This document shows positions 20,629-33,276 of a DNA stretch of 58,000 nucleotides, piece after piece. Both the position numbers and the translations under genes were made by a program. The notes beneath the pieces were generated by a model that made no database searches, was not told the origin of the DNA, and saw nothing but the letters and a program-made list of their open reading frames with translations. This DNA comes from Adiantum capillus-veneris (Eukaryota; Streptophyta; Polypodiopsida; Polypodiales; Pteridaceae): NCBI GenBank assembly GCA_014529385.2, contig CM043955.1, positions 144,869,140-144,927,139 of the forward strand. Reading direction: 5' to 3'. Position 1 is the stretch's first letter. Every line of letters starts with the position of its first letter.

Positions 20629-21543
20629 GTATCTTGGGTCGGGGGAAATCTTTGATCTATTAGCTGATTCCCTTTTTTTCCTTATGCCTTGGGACGTGTG
20701 GGTAGCTTCTTTAGCTTCCCTTGTCCATTGGCACGTCTGTCTCAATCCTCAGAACCCTAAGACGCACTATCATCTGATCCCCTTTCTCTGAAATTCTTTG
20801 ATGAACTTGCATCTATCTGATTCTCCAGAATCCTATGATGAGCTGTCATCTGGTTCCCCTGATTCATTCTTTTCAATTTGGCGAACTCTTGCCTTGTTGA
20901 GGTGGATACTATCCTGTTTCGTAAGATAAGTCGATGAGCGGGCATGCGTTCCAAATTGTTTCTTAGCATGTTGCATAAGTCTTTGAATAGAGTCAGACTT
21001 CTGATTTAGACAACAGTCTCGAATCTCTTTTAGCAAACCACAACAAAACAGCTCAATCTGGTCTTTCAAAGTAATCCTCTAAAACGAAGACACTAGCAAG
21101 TAAGTATCCCAAAACCTCTGGCAGTAGTCATTCCCATGTATCGTTCTCATTCATTTTCAAGTGATGCCAAGTCGTGATGACATCTCTCGTATATTCATCT
21201 GATATCCAAGTTGACGTGAAAAATAATATTAACCACGTCGCATGTGCTTCTCTACGTAACAACAAAGTAGATCACCGTGCCTGCATAGTTCCTTCCAAGT
21301 AAGATGCCGCCTTTTGTACCCTTGAATATTCTGAGAACCATCCTCTAGAGAAGGCGACGTCACACTGTTGTACAAACTCAAGGGCTCGATGGGTGTCCTG
21401 GTAGCGTGATTCGTCTCAAACTTGATGGCGTGACTCCCTTCCTTGAACTCCTTGGTTTTCTTGTTGATCTGGTCATCGTCAAAAGAGGACGAGCTCTCCT
21501 GCTTTGAACGGCGATATGGCCTTCCATGCCGTCTAGGCTTTTT
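20629..21543 (-). pseudogene. Gag-derived segment lodged inside integrase of K
   Basis: This 915-bp stretch reads KEFKEGSHAIKFETN, QRFWDTYLLVSSF, LKDQIELFCCGLLKEIRD on the minus strand, matching gag of element L (KVREFKEGGQSIKFDT, ERFSSSFLLASSF, FKEQIERFTLGLSIEIRD at about 49570-50010). It lies between integrase core and integrase tail, and is flanked by a 10-bp direct repeat TTCAAAAATC (20619-20628 and 21544-21553). The expected gag middle is missing from its normal place downstream of 24064. Confidence 0.75.
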
Positions 21544-21553
21544 TTCAAAAATC

Positions 21554-22200
21554 TACTTCAGAAGAATCTTGTCTTTGGTGCTTAGAAATTGAGGAATCTT
21601 CTCAGCACCTTTAAATACTTCAAATGGTGCCTTCCCCGTGTGTTGTTGTAGGCAAACTCCACCAAGGGCAAATACTTTTGCCATTAAGTCTTTGTCCGAA
21701 AAATAAGACTTCAATAAATTCAATACCATTGAATTGGCGATCCCAAATTGCCCATCTGTCTTCGGGTGGAATGAGGACGAGAAGTGCAACTATGTGCCAA
21801 TGTTCTCCCAAATTGCCCTCCAAAACAAATTAGTAAACTGGGGATCTGTCCAAAGCGATGGACTCTGCATGCCATTTATTCGGAAAATCTGTGAGAGAAA
21901 CAATTTCGCGAATGATTGGGCTTAACTGTCTTCTTTACCGTAAAGAAGTGAGCGTGCTTACTGAATCTGTTGATGATTGTCCAAATGCCATCATGCCCAC
22001 TTTGAGTCTTGGGTGATCAAAGATGAAATCCACAGCAATGCTTTCCCAGGGGTAGGTGGGAAAGGGTAAAGGCTTTAAGAGTTCGTGTGCCTTATGCCTG
22101 TCAAACTTGACCTTTTTTGGCATACTAAACAACTGCGAACAAGGTCATCCACATCCTTTGTAAGTTTCGGCCAAATATAAGTAACACTCCACACCCTTCA
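21554..22200 (-). pseudogene. Gypsy K integrase zinc and catalytic core
   Basis: The order is VRSCLVCQK (half of the HHCC zinc site), YPWESIAVDFIFDHP (first catalytic Asp), WTDPQFTNLFWRAIWENIGT (second Asp), then FHPKTDGQFGIANSMV. The third catalytic residue, normally Glu in QTDGQTE, is Gly. The core is broken by frameshifts and one stop. Confidence 0.8.
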
Positions 22201-22489
22201 AGGTGGTATCTATGCCGCGGAGGTGTATAAAAGGTGGACTGTGGCACTCTGTCAAAACCTTTTCCCTCAAAGGCTGTGTAACACACAACATCGTTTTCCG
22301 CATCTAATAGCCATCCCATATGGAATAGTCTGAAACTGTCTCCCCATCCTAAATCTTGGCTAAAAAATATATCAGCAAAGTCGGGATCCGTGGTGTACGG
22401 ATCCACCATATCCTCGAAGTTTTTGTGATGAATCGCGGAAATAGCCAGAACCAAGAGCTTACTAATTCTTCTGTCCATGAACATGGACA

Positions 22490-23310
22490 ATCTGGAAGTG
22501 AAACTATGACAGGATGTTAGCCCATCGCATTTGCTATTTCGAAAGCTGCTTCTGTGACAAGAAGTAGCTTAAATTCTGATGACTTGCCATTGAGTAAGAG
22601 CATGGATCACTGCCAAAAGCTCTTTTTCATAAATCTGTGCAACCATTTCAGGACGTAAAAAGGCTCTTATAAGCACTTACATGGCCTTCTTGCATCAAGA
22701 CTGCTCCCACACTGCGACCATAAGCATCACAGTAAACTTCGAATGGCTTGTGCAAACTAGTAAGGCCAACACGAGTCCAATAGTAAACTCTTCTTGAGAG
22801 TCTCAAAGGCTGCAATCTCTGTTGGTCCCAAGTAAAAGGAACTCCTTTCTGAGTCAGCATATGTAAAGGAGAAACTATCTTTGCAAATTTCCGAATGAAC
22901 CATCGATAATATGAGCACAAGCCATATAAGCTTCGAACCTCATGAACATTCTTCAAATCAGGCTAATAACGAATAGTCTCAATTTTGGGCGGGTCCATTT
23001 TTACCCCTTCTGCTGAGACGATGTGTCCCAAGAAGTGTATCTTAGGGAAGAAAATTCACTCTTTTTCGCTTTTATAACCAACTTATGTTTCCACAATGCC
23101 TGGAAAACTCTCTGAAAATCCAAAAGTGGTCCTGAAAGCTATCTTGTAGACGTCTCCAGGAGCAATTCAGATCTGATGATAACCGCTCTTTAGATCAATT
23201 CGGTAAGTAGATCCCTGAAGTTTGTCGAGTATATCATCAATCCTCGTACTGTAGAAATCTGTTTTGGTTCATTGTTTCTTTATTTTGGCCTCGGCTAACT
23301 CTATAAGGTG
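22490..23310 (-). pseudogene. Gypsy K RT-RNase H with catalytic core deleted
   Basis: Reads [25 protein letters not shown], then AFRTTFGF, which jumps directly to the thumb (alignable with FQALWKHKLVIKAKKSEF), LGHIVSAEGVKMDPPK and NVHEVRSLYGLCSYYRWF. The segment that should hold [12 protein letters not shown] and the F/Y-x-D-D active site, about 70 codons, is absent. RNase H pieces follow (GRSVGAVLMQEGH, EKELLAVIHAL). Confidence 0.75.
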
Positions 23311-23515
23311 GCCGGTTTGGTAGTGTACTACCGAGAATCAATCATGTGATCTTCAGGACGTGAAGGAGGCAACTCGCCTGGTATGCCCTCAGAGAAACAG
23401 TCAGCCTAAGCTTGCAGACAATCTCGTTGTTCCGTTTCGAGGTCAAACATATTCGACCTTCAATCGTCATTCAGTTCTTTCAAGAAAAATCGAGTATAAA
23501 AAAAACTGGATTTCA

Positions 23516-23920
23516 TCAAGTGAGACGGACTCGCCTTTCAGTTTTTTTTTCAACAAGTACCATTTGGTTGTGCTTCTCATTTGTCAAAGTCGCTTTCTTA
23601 GCCTGATAGTCAACTGCGGCGTTGTTCTTGTGGTACCAAGGGATTCCTAGGAAGACATCACACCCTTCCAAAGGCATGATATAAAAGTCCTCGTGCCCTA
23701 AATACCCTTGACAATGCAAACGAAGTTTGCTAATGATCGGTGTAATGGCAACATCCTGTTCTGGTGCCGCAAGAATTGCCTTTATTTGTGGCCCCAGCCT
23801 GTCGGGCGTAATTCCAAGCGAGCCGCCAATTTAGGTGAAATAAAGTTGGCCTTGGCTCCTCCATCAAAGAAAATGAGGGCTTCTTGGTCTGGCACTTTGC
23901 CCCATGCTGTGCAGAGTTCG
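23516..23920 (-). pseudogene. Gypsy K aspartic protease
   Basis: Minus strand: ALIFFDGGAKANFISPKLAA (active-site D-S/T-G is D-G-G), then LHCQGYLGHEDFYIMPLEGCDVFLGIPWY. The Ser/Thr change suggests loss of activity. Confidence 0.7.
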
Positions 23921-24063
23921 ATATTTTTGTTCATCTGATCAAGCTCAGCGGTCCCCACAAAATATGGTACCAGTCTTGCTTTTGTCTTTCCTTTTCTTCC
24001 GCATTCGGCTGCCTGCTGCTCGGTAACTCTGTGGCTTATCTTCTGGTGGTCCTCTGGTTCATC

Positions 24064-24372
24064 TTCTTTTCAAGAGTTCTTGTCCTTCTCTTTCTGCAAG
24101 TACAGGGTCCGCTTTTTTGCACTTGTATGTCCTTTCAACTTTTCTTCCGACTTAAGAGGAGAATCGATGGCCTCACGCCATCTCGAGTAAATCTCATCAA
24201 TCGGATTATTCTTCAGGTGTTTCGCCAATCTTGGGTCTCTCTTCACACATATGCCAACCTGTAGTTGACGTTTGTACTCTGTTCTGTCAAATTTTTCTGC
24301 AAAAAATTTGTCCAAATCTTCATTCTTCTCTTCAGTTCCCGTGCTGGATTTCAACTTTCTCTGTCTACCCAC
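24064..24372 (-). pseudogene. Gypsy K gag N-terminus
   Basis: Minus strand frame with LDKFFAEKFDRTEYKRQ, CVKRDPRLAKHLKNN, EIYSRWREA, in the position of and loosely similar to element L gag (FVKDPKFAKCMSETSFQEV). Charged C-terminus, then truncated; the capsid middle is missing here and occurs at 20629-21543. Confidence 0.55.
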
Positions 24373-24608
24373 TGAGAAGTGTTATCTTTGTCAGATTCTC
24401 CGCGAAAACCCATGTGTAATATGGAGTTCTTTATGCCTTATGCCCTGTAAGACAGAGCGATGAAGATGGGAGCGCGCTCGATGCGCGATGTACGAAGAGT
24501 GGGAGTAGCTAATAAGTCTGGGGTTGGTGCACGAAGATTCTTTTACAAAAAAACTGCGTGTGCTGCAAAAAGGATCGGATCCTTTGTAGAAGAAAAATTT
24601 TTCTGAGC

Positions 24609-24619
24609 TTTGATACCAC
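24609..24619 (-). other. Primer binding site of element K
   Basis: Minus strand TGGTATCAAAG directly after the LTR end, a one-base variant of the initiator Met-tRNA site. Confidence 0.75.
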
Positions 24620-24982
<363 letters not shown>

Positions 24983-24985
<3 letters not shown>

Positions 24986-26108
24986 CTCGTGACACGTCCC
25001 ACCCTATGTGTCCGTGGACAAGCTACAGCATGACAAGGGTTCAGTCAGTCCAGTGCTAAAGAAGTGTTCTGGCACTTTTGTGAGTCAGTTCGCAGACCGG
25101 GCATGCCCAAGCACTTAGAGTAGATGCATATCCTCTGGTTGCACACAGCATGATCATCAACATTACCATCAGAATCCAACAGAACCCATCAGGAGAAATT
25201 TCCAGTGCATTAAACCTATTTTTCCTATTTTTGACATTTTCCACTTATTATTTGAAGTGACTTTTGTTGGGAACTGAGTAGGGCAAAATGGGTAAGATAA
25301 TATATAAGGAAACGAGGGCTAGCATCATTTGGCAGAAGAGCAAGGAGAACAGAGGCACAAGTGCAGCAGGTTCACCCTCTCTCTCTCAAGCGAGACTTCC
25401 CTCACTTGGGTGGCGTTTTTCCAAGCAGTTCCAGCGTTTCCCGCTCAAGATTCCTGGCGTTTTCAGCAGCCATCTTCATCGCCAACAGCCTCAGTCACAT
25501 GCGTTTGGAAGACTCAGCAGCATAGCGTTTTCTGGTACTGCTGTCCAGTGTTTTTCAGCCAGCCCATTCATCGTTTTTTATGCTACAGCAGGCAGCGTTT
25601 TTGCAGCAGAAACTCAGCTATAAGACAGCGTTTTTGTGCAGATTTTCAGCACCAAAGGACAGCGATTTTCAGCATCAAGACAGGACCAAACAGCCAGCAG
25701 AATTAGCGTTTTTGGACCTAGCAGAATTTCAGCCTTCAAGTTACCTACAGTAGAGAGCAATTCGAGTCGTCGCCGTCATCACCGTCGTCTCCACACACTG
25801 CATCATAGTTCTCAAGTTTTGCATCAGAGTCTTGTACGAGTTTGTGCAATCAATAGTAGACCACTCTCGCCATCGAGAGTGGGGCCTTCGGAGGAGGGTT
25901 TTACAACTTCCCGGTGTCGTATTCTCTTCTCTCTCTATCTCTCAGTCTCAGCACCTTCACACACAGTGTCCATTCACTTTGTTTGTGTCCATTGTACTCT
26001 CTCATTAAAAAACGGAAGGCTCTCCCTTCCGTAAGAAAAAGGAACCTTGAGCACGATCGGATCACTCATCTTGACAAAGTTTCAACATTCATTCCGCTGC
26101 ACCTAACA
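24983..26108 (+). repeat. Solo LTR of the gag-only LTR family
   Basis: Begins TGTCTCGTGACACG and ends CACCTAACA; 1126 bp. It aligns with the LTRs at 9385, 13957 and 28861, including AGCGTTTT motifs, the GTGCAATCAATAGTAGACC block and the hairpin at 26012-26032. No primer site or internal sequence follows, so it is a solo LTR. It lies in a (TG)n repeat inside the 5' LTR of element K; flanks GTGTG and ATGTG differ by one base. Confidence 0.8.
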
Positions 26109-26755
<647 letters not shown>

Positions 26756-26758
26756 TAG

Positions 26759-27427
26759 TGTCACAAGACATGCACCATGTGCCAATGGAAAAGAACATAC
26801 TGAACAGACTTTTAGCACTTCAATAACAACTGAACTGAAAGAGAGACGACACGCGACACGAAGTGGCGGAATTCCAGCCCAGAGAGTATTGGCCCCAAAC
26901 CTTGGTGCCCCTTTTGGTATTTCTTTACATTGCATCAACACAGTACAAGCCGGTACTCCAAACTCTCCACCTTCTTCTGGAAGCATGCCAGAGAATGAGT
27001 CCATAGCCTCATATTTAAGGCCCTAGGCCCTAAAAGCAGTTTACATGAAAAGCCTTCAAACTCAAAAGCATTTGGTCCAAAAGCAATGCCCAAAAATTCC
27101 CAACGTAAATCACGGAAATTCGTACAACTATCATGTCAGCAGTCAGCGCAAAACGCGGAATCTGTACAGTCTGCCATGTCATCATGTCAGTGCAAAATTA
27201 GGGTTTTTCGTATAGTTGCTACGTCATCAGATTCTACGTTGTGTGTGTAAGGGTCCAGCTTTATTTTAATTCCTTTGTCACTTGGGCCCCATCGGACGGG
27301 GTCCCATAAGTTGGTAGGACTTCTTCTTTTGCTGTTGCTTGTTCTTCTTAGGGTTTAGGCCCCTTGGTCGATGATCTGCACAGTGGCGCCGTTCTTCAGT
27401 GGGTCGACACGTCAGCAGTTTGTGACA
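26759..27427 (-). repeat. 3' LTR of a third LTR retrotransposon family
   Basis: Plus strand starts TGTCACAAG and ends TTTGTGACA, so both ends carry the inverted TGTCAC/GTGACA. It contains the family-like block TTGGCCCCAAAC...CCCCTTTTGGTATTTC. On the minus strand a polypurine tract (27428-27440) precedes it, making it the 3' LTR, with the body at higher coordinates. Confidence 0.7.
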
Positions 27428-27440
27428 TCCCTCCTTTTTT
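27428..27440 (-). other. Polypurine tract
   Basis: Minus strand AAAAAAGGAGGGA immediately before the LTR start TGTCACA. Confidence 0.75.
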
Positions 27441-28860
27441 GAAAGAGAGTTATCGTCCGCGATTATAGCATATCTGCAAAACAACTCAAGTGAGCTCAAA
27501 AATTTTCGAGGGACTATCAGTTTGCTCTTTTTTTCGTTAAGGAGTTGGCTTCTCTTTTCGGCTCTTTTGATCAAGAAATGGCTTCTCCTATCGACTCTTT
27601 TGATCAAGGAGCTGGCTTTACCTTTCGTCCAGATCGGAACTCTTGATATTCCGGCGTAGTAAAATTAGCATCACACCCAGAACGCACTGATCTTCCTTGG
27701 GTGTCTTGATGCACTTAAGTTACATACCCAAGCAATCTCATCCAATTAGGAATATTCAGTGGTTGGCACATCACAATGCAACACAATTGCTTACATATGC
27801 ATGTTACAAGACATATAAACATAAATTCACTGATGAACACTCCCCCCGCAAATAACCATCCAGGTCCGGGCGATGAGCTGTTCAACGACTCCCTCATCAC
27901 TCCTCCCGCAAATAACCTAAAAAGGTTTGGGCCATGAGATATAGAGACCTTTTACAACCAAACGCCCCCAAGACCGCAACCTACGTCGTTTGGAGGTGCT
28001 GAGAGTAACAACCGCTCAGACTTCTTAATACTCTCCTCGTAAATAACCATCTAGGTCCGGGCCATGAGCAACAACAATACTCCCCCCGTAAATAATCACA
28101 AGGGTCCGGGCCATGAGTAAAAACAACACTTTCAGACCTCTTAATACCTCCCCCGTAAATAACCATCTAGGTCTGGGCCATGAGTAGCAACAACAATACT
28201 CCCCCTATAAATAATCACAAGGGTCCGGGCCATGAGTAAAAACAACACTTTTCAAACATTCAATACTCCCTCCGCAAATAACCAACAAGGGTCCGTGCCA
28301 TGAGTATGAATGAGCAAGCATTCTCAAACATTATTTGTCACTACTCCACCTGGGAGTATAATCACCAAGCATTGAAACCAGTATTAAAACCAGAGTCAAA
28401 CAATTCAAATTAGCACCAAGACAGGTTCAAAACAGATACCATCTATTTCAAACAAATTCCAAACAGGATCACCAAACAAGTTCTCAAACTTAAAAAACAA
28501 TCTCGACATCAGCCGAGCTCGAAAAGTCAACTAACTTTCCATCCTGAAACCTGCACCAAAAGAAATTAGAATTAGGTTCCTTCCATAAGGTCGTAGCTGA
28601 CCGCACCATGGTCCATAAGCTCTTGGATAGACAGTGTTCCTCTGGCGGCGATGGTAGTCCGAAGACATAGCAATCACACCGGACCTCCAAGGCTATCAGC
28701 TCAGAAGAGACATCTACTGACAGATGTCGAGAAATTTCAAGGTATAATCTGCTAGAGTTTCCATGGCAAGCATTTTAGGATACCCCACTCTGTTAGAAGC
28801 TGCCAGAAACCATATAACTTTAGGCAAAGATCTTCTTGAAAGCTTTCCAAGTCCTTGGAG
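27441..28860 (-). mobile_element. Internal 3' region of the third LTR family, mostly non-coding
   Basis: No intact pol domain is visible. A 66-codon minus ORF at 28490-28690 has no recognised motif. The main structure is the tandem array at 27838-28312. The upper end is cut by the LTR insertion at 28861. Confidence 0.5.
27838..28312. repeat. Degenerate minisatellite, about 7 units
   Basis: Units of about 50-75 bases each contain a C-rich start (ACTCCCCCCGTAAATAA), then GGTCCGGGCCATGAG. Unit length varies, and two sub-types alternate (CCATCTAGGTCC and TCACAAGGGTCC), suggesting amplification of a dimer. It lies in the 3' non-coding part of an LTR element. Confidence 0.8.
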
Positions 28861-30479
28861 TGTCACGTGACACATCTAACCCTATGTGTACGTAGACAAG
28901 CTACTTCATGACAAGGGTTCAATCCAGTTCAGTTAGTTAGCTTAGGAAGTGATCTGACACTTTTGTCAGTCTGTTCGCAGACCGTGCATGTCAGACACTT
29001 AGATTAGATGCATATCCTCTGGTTGCACACAGCATGATCATCAGCATTACCATCTGATTCCATCAGGAGCATTTTTGCAACAACACAGCAAGGCTAGCGT
29101 TTTGCATCCACAAGACAGCCTTGGCGTTTTTGCATGGCAGATCAGCCTCAACCATCACAAGACACAACAGATCAGCCCTAGCGTTAGCAGTTTTCCTTAG
29201 GAAGAACCGTCTTCAGCCCTAGCGTTTTTACACGAGCTTGGCACCTCGATCTTCACAACAGAATCAGCCCATAGACCAGCGTTTTCAGTTTTCAGCAGTT
29301 AGAACCCGCAGAAGAATTCCCGAACCTTGCAGATCTCACCTTCCCGTAGTAGATCCTCGCCGCACGGTCAGATCCGCCGAAGTTTTCAGTTTTAGCCCGG
29401 ACAACGCAGATTTCAGCATCTGCGTTTTTAGTGCGTCGTCATCGCATCGTCGCCATCATCGTCATCGACATAGAGTCATAATTCAGCAGATAAAGATTTG
29501 CAGATTTCGGCCATTAGCATTTTCAGATTTCAGCCCGTCTCGTCGTCGTCCTCATCGTCGTCGACATCGTCGGCAAGTCCAAAGCATTGTAGAGATTTGT
29601 GCAATCAATAGTAGACCGCTCTCGCCATAGAGAGTGGGGCCTTGGAGGAGGGTTTGACAACTTGTATGGTGTCGTATTCTTCTCTCTCTATCTCCCATTC
29701 TCATGCACCTTCATTCACAGTGTTCACCACTTTGTTTGTGTCCATTGCACTCTCTCACTAAAGGAACGGAAGCCTCTACCTTCCGTAAGTAAAAGGAACC
29801 CTTGAGCACAGTTCGAAGCACTCATCTTGAGCAAAGTTCAACATTCACTTCCGCTGCACTTTACATTGGTATCAGAGCTTTGGTAGTGTCCTGTATTACT
29901 CAAGAAAAGAACGACATAATTTTTTTTTTTCTTGTTGCGGTCGCACGTAACCCAAGTTCTCTTGGGCGTCTCGATTCTTAATAGTGTTTTTGAAGAGTGA
30001 CAGGAAACCCAAGAAAGAAGGGCTTGTCCAGCCTCCCCTTGTACCTCTTTCACTGATTGAGAGCGGACCGTGCACTTAGCGGCTGGCCAATTGACGTGAG
30101 GTGGGAAAAAGAAACCTTGGTGTGAGCGCAAGGCCGCCAAGGGATGCGCCTGTGGAAAAGAGCAGAACTCGGGTGAAGAGAAGATCCTTCCCTAACACAG
30201 ATTGCAAGCGAAAGAAGAACCTCAAGAACCCCAAGACCCTCAAGACCCTCAAGACCCTCAAGAAAGAACTCAAGAATCCCAAGAACCCACGAACCCAAGA
30301 CCCACAAGAACCCAAGTTCCTCGTGAACTTAAGAACCCAAGACTTCAGTGGATGGTCATCACCCTAAGCCGAATGGATACTTCGCATGGAGGTGGTAAGC
30401 ATGGGAGTGGCGAAGAAGAGTTTTCCCCACCATGAGGTTTTTCTGACCCTCCTCCTTCCCCATCTATGCCAAGGATTGC
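28861..30479 (+). mobile_element. Truncated gag-only LTR element: 5' LTR, PBS, leader
   Basis: LTR 28861-29865 (TGTCACGTGACACATC to CACTTTACA), primer site TGGTATCAGAGC at 29867-29878, then a leader alignable with 10601-11170: the ACTTAGCGGCTGGCCAAT block, a CAAGACCCT tandem run, and the gag start region GGTCATCACC. Homology ends abruptly near 30479 (AGGATTGCAC), so everything from early gag onward is deleted. The LTR hairpin is at 29766-29786 with a 7-bp stem. Confidence 0.8.
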
Positions 30480-31337
30480 ACTAACCTTACGGTAGTTTCT
30501 ACAGTGCACACTATTTAGTATGGCTTTCCTTGTTTTGGAGGACGTTTACGGCGGAGATTGCTACATATGGCCTTCCTGGAGTTTTACACAGCTTAGCCAC
30601 CTGGCCACGTTGGGTTACAGGTTCATGCATTGAGAGGCTTCCGGTCATACTCATGACGGTTCCTGGGCTTCTCCATTTTCTCCAGACGGTTTGACTACAG
30701 ACACCACAGATCCTATTGGGCGGGACACTTACAGGTCTATTGTCACTTCTTTCACGACAAGGAGTTGTTTTCACACTCATTTCGGGACCTTCACGCAGTA
30801 TCTTCACCCTGTATCGCCGGAGTATAGTAGTTTGCTACACTGCTCGTGACGGCATCTTGCCAGGGAGATTTCTTGGTTGTCGGGACACCTCAGACTGCTG
30901 TTACACTCACGGAGTTCGCCGGAGTATTGTCCTTCAATGGACATCGCAGTAGACATCTTCCTCATTTGCCTCACATCTTCGGCTTCACGCAGTTTGTTCA
31001 GCATCAGGTGCTGAGAGGGGGTGTTAGACTTACACCACTCTGCTGCTTCACATAGGTCTAGGGCATACATGTATGGCTAGTGTGCCTCCGGGCTGGTCAC
31101 CCTTTGCATATGCATTTAGGTTGCATCATTGTTTGGCCGCCCACTTTTAGGCTGGCCGTCCACTTTGTCCGGGTGCCCTCATATATTTCATTTTTCTGTT
31201 GGGTCGTGAGGATTTTTATCAGGCCTTGCCCTATCTCCCCTTGGGCACCTATATATGGGGTCAGGGGGGTACCCACTTCCACATCTCATCACACAGAGAT
31301 CATCTGGTTATTATACGGGTCTTCTGTTCATGGTAGT
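30480..31337 (+). other. Unrecognised sequence; possible LTR element 3' end
   Basis: No ORF here matches a family I know. A purine run CTGAGAGGGGG (31011-31021) is followed by TGTTAGACTTACACC, which looks like a polypurine tract and the start of a Ty1/copia-type LTR, with TATATATGG near 31250. If so, the LTR is interrupted by the solo LTR at 31338 and its end lies between 32927 and 33230. This is a weak inference. Confidence 0.3.
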
Positions 31338-32921
31338 TGTAACATTTAATGGCCTAATAACTTGTGTGTAGCGGAAATTAGCATGAACATAGTGGGCATT
31401 TCATTAGAATAGATTCCTAATGAGAATTACAAGAGTGCTTGGGTGGAGAGAGCAACAAAAAGCATAACACCTAGTTAGATAGCATCAACAATACTTTCAA
31501 AAGAGAGAGAAATTAAGCAATTGACAACAGTTGAGGACCGGATTTGCATGGAGCCGGTCCCCCCTCCAAAAGGCTTTGTATTATGGTTTCTCCCATCAAG
31601 AGAGACATTGTACAATACAATTCTTTGTGTTCCTTCAAGACTAGCTAGTGCTGTGAAGATGAATGCTTCATGCACTAAAGCAAAACACTTAGCAAACACA
31701 ACATCAATTATCCCCGTTCTCAGACCCAAGACCTCACACACCTTCGAAGATGGTGAGAGCTAGCAGGGTATGAGAGTAGATTGAGAGGAAGGAGTATCTT
31801 ACGAGAAAGATGTACATCTCCTCACATAATCACTCATATTAGCATAGCTTAGCTTAGTAATTAGCTTGGTAGAGGAGATGAGCATGCATTGAAGCTTGGC
31901 TCTTGGTTGGATTTGCATCCACATGCCAAGAGTGTGTCGATGTAGGCTTCTATCTCACAAGCTTGGAGTAGGTGATGAGCTCTCCATTAAAGCTTGGGAA
32001 GAGATAGTCTTCTCTTTCTTCACACATGAGATTGTGTGAGTGTGTGTGTGATAATGCCTTGCAAGAATCAGCCCCCTCTCTCTCTTGGGCGAGCCCTCTT
32101 GCTATTTGCTCTTGCTCAACCCTCATTGGCCCTCCCCAAGTCAAGGCAATGACTATTAAGCAGCATAAGTGATAGCCTTCTGACATGTGTCCCCCTTTCC
32201 CCTTTTGTGAGAGCTTTAGGTTAATTAATAATTCAATTAAACTCTCATTGGACCCCTTTGCCTCCTGGCCAATAGGAATCAGGCAAGCCATTGGGCTGCT
32301 GAATGCTCATTGGACCCCTTGGGAGACTGTCCAATAGTCTTCTAGAGGACTTAATTCTCATTGGTTCTTTTATTAAGTGTTTTTAAATCAATTAAACTAA
32401 ATTTACTCTAGCCTAATTCTCATTGGTCCACCTCCAAGGCCATCCAATAGGAATTGGGTACACCTTGTGGGCATCTGGCCCAGGGAGCTGACATGTGTCC
32501 CTCATTCCCTTTGTGTAAAGGGGGCTTGTGTGTGTGTGTGTGGCTTTCTCTCTCATCCCCTACATGCTAGGCTCGCCCCCTCCTATGTAGGGATATGCAA
32601 AGACTTTTTTGGTCACACAAAAAGCATCCAATTCCCTTAAGGTTGACCTTTCGACACAACCTTTGAATTTTAGAACCTTAGCATTTTGGAAGTCTTAATG
32701 GGCTGAACCTTAAGGTCTTTTTAGCCCATTGTTGCACATGGCTCTTTTGCAGATGGCCCCCCCTTTGGATCCCTATTTTCCCTCCTTTGGATCCCTATTG
32801 TGGCCGGTCTGCTAGCTTAACCAATATTCTAGCTTTTTCTCCCCTTGCACTTCCCCATATTAAATGATCAGTTTAACATGAGAAAATCATTTAGGAGAAT
32901 TAGATATTGATTATTATGAGA
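31338..32921 (-). repeat. Solo LTR with 5-bp target duplication
   Basis: 1584 bp aligning along its length with the LTR at 633-2162, from TGTAACATTTAATGG to TTATTATGAGA (the terminal CA is now GA). GTAGT flanks both sides (31333-31337 and 32922-32926). There is no primer site or internal region, so it arose by LTR-LTR recombination. Orientation is given as that of the element at 633. Confidence 0.9.
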
Positions 32922-32975
32922 GTAGTCATGGAGGGCTGATCGCCCCCTCTTCACCATATCAGTGTTTTGGTGTTG

Positions 32976-33022
<47 letters not shown>

Positions 33023-33276
33023 GCTTCCGCACACGCGCGCACTCACAATGTCCACTATGAGCTGCAGAGAGGGTGTTAAGAGTTTTGGCATCTCAAGTGA
33101 ACTGCCCAATGTGATCCCATTATATAGTTTGGCTTTTAGGTATTTATTTTACCTATTTGTCAAAGTCTGGGTAGGGCAATTTACCGAGGTTACTATACAA
33201 GCAACCCTCACCCCCCATTGTGTTACACATCAATTATTCATTGCCAAGGTTGGTTGGTTCAGCAGACTCTCTCTCT
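32922..33276. other. No gene seen; (TC)n tract 32978-33020
   Basis: A (TC)n microsatellite, then sequence with no ORF I can assign. The last bases (33266-33278) are a short (CT)6-7 run at which LINE C begins. Confidence 0.5.

Noticed and set aside
27838-28312. CRISPR array
   Set aside because: Unit lengths and 'spacers' vary irregularly and the spacers are related to each other; the context is a plant LTR element with no cas genes.
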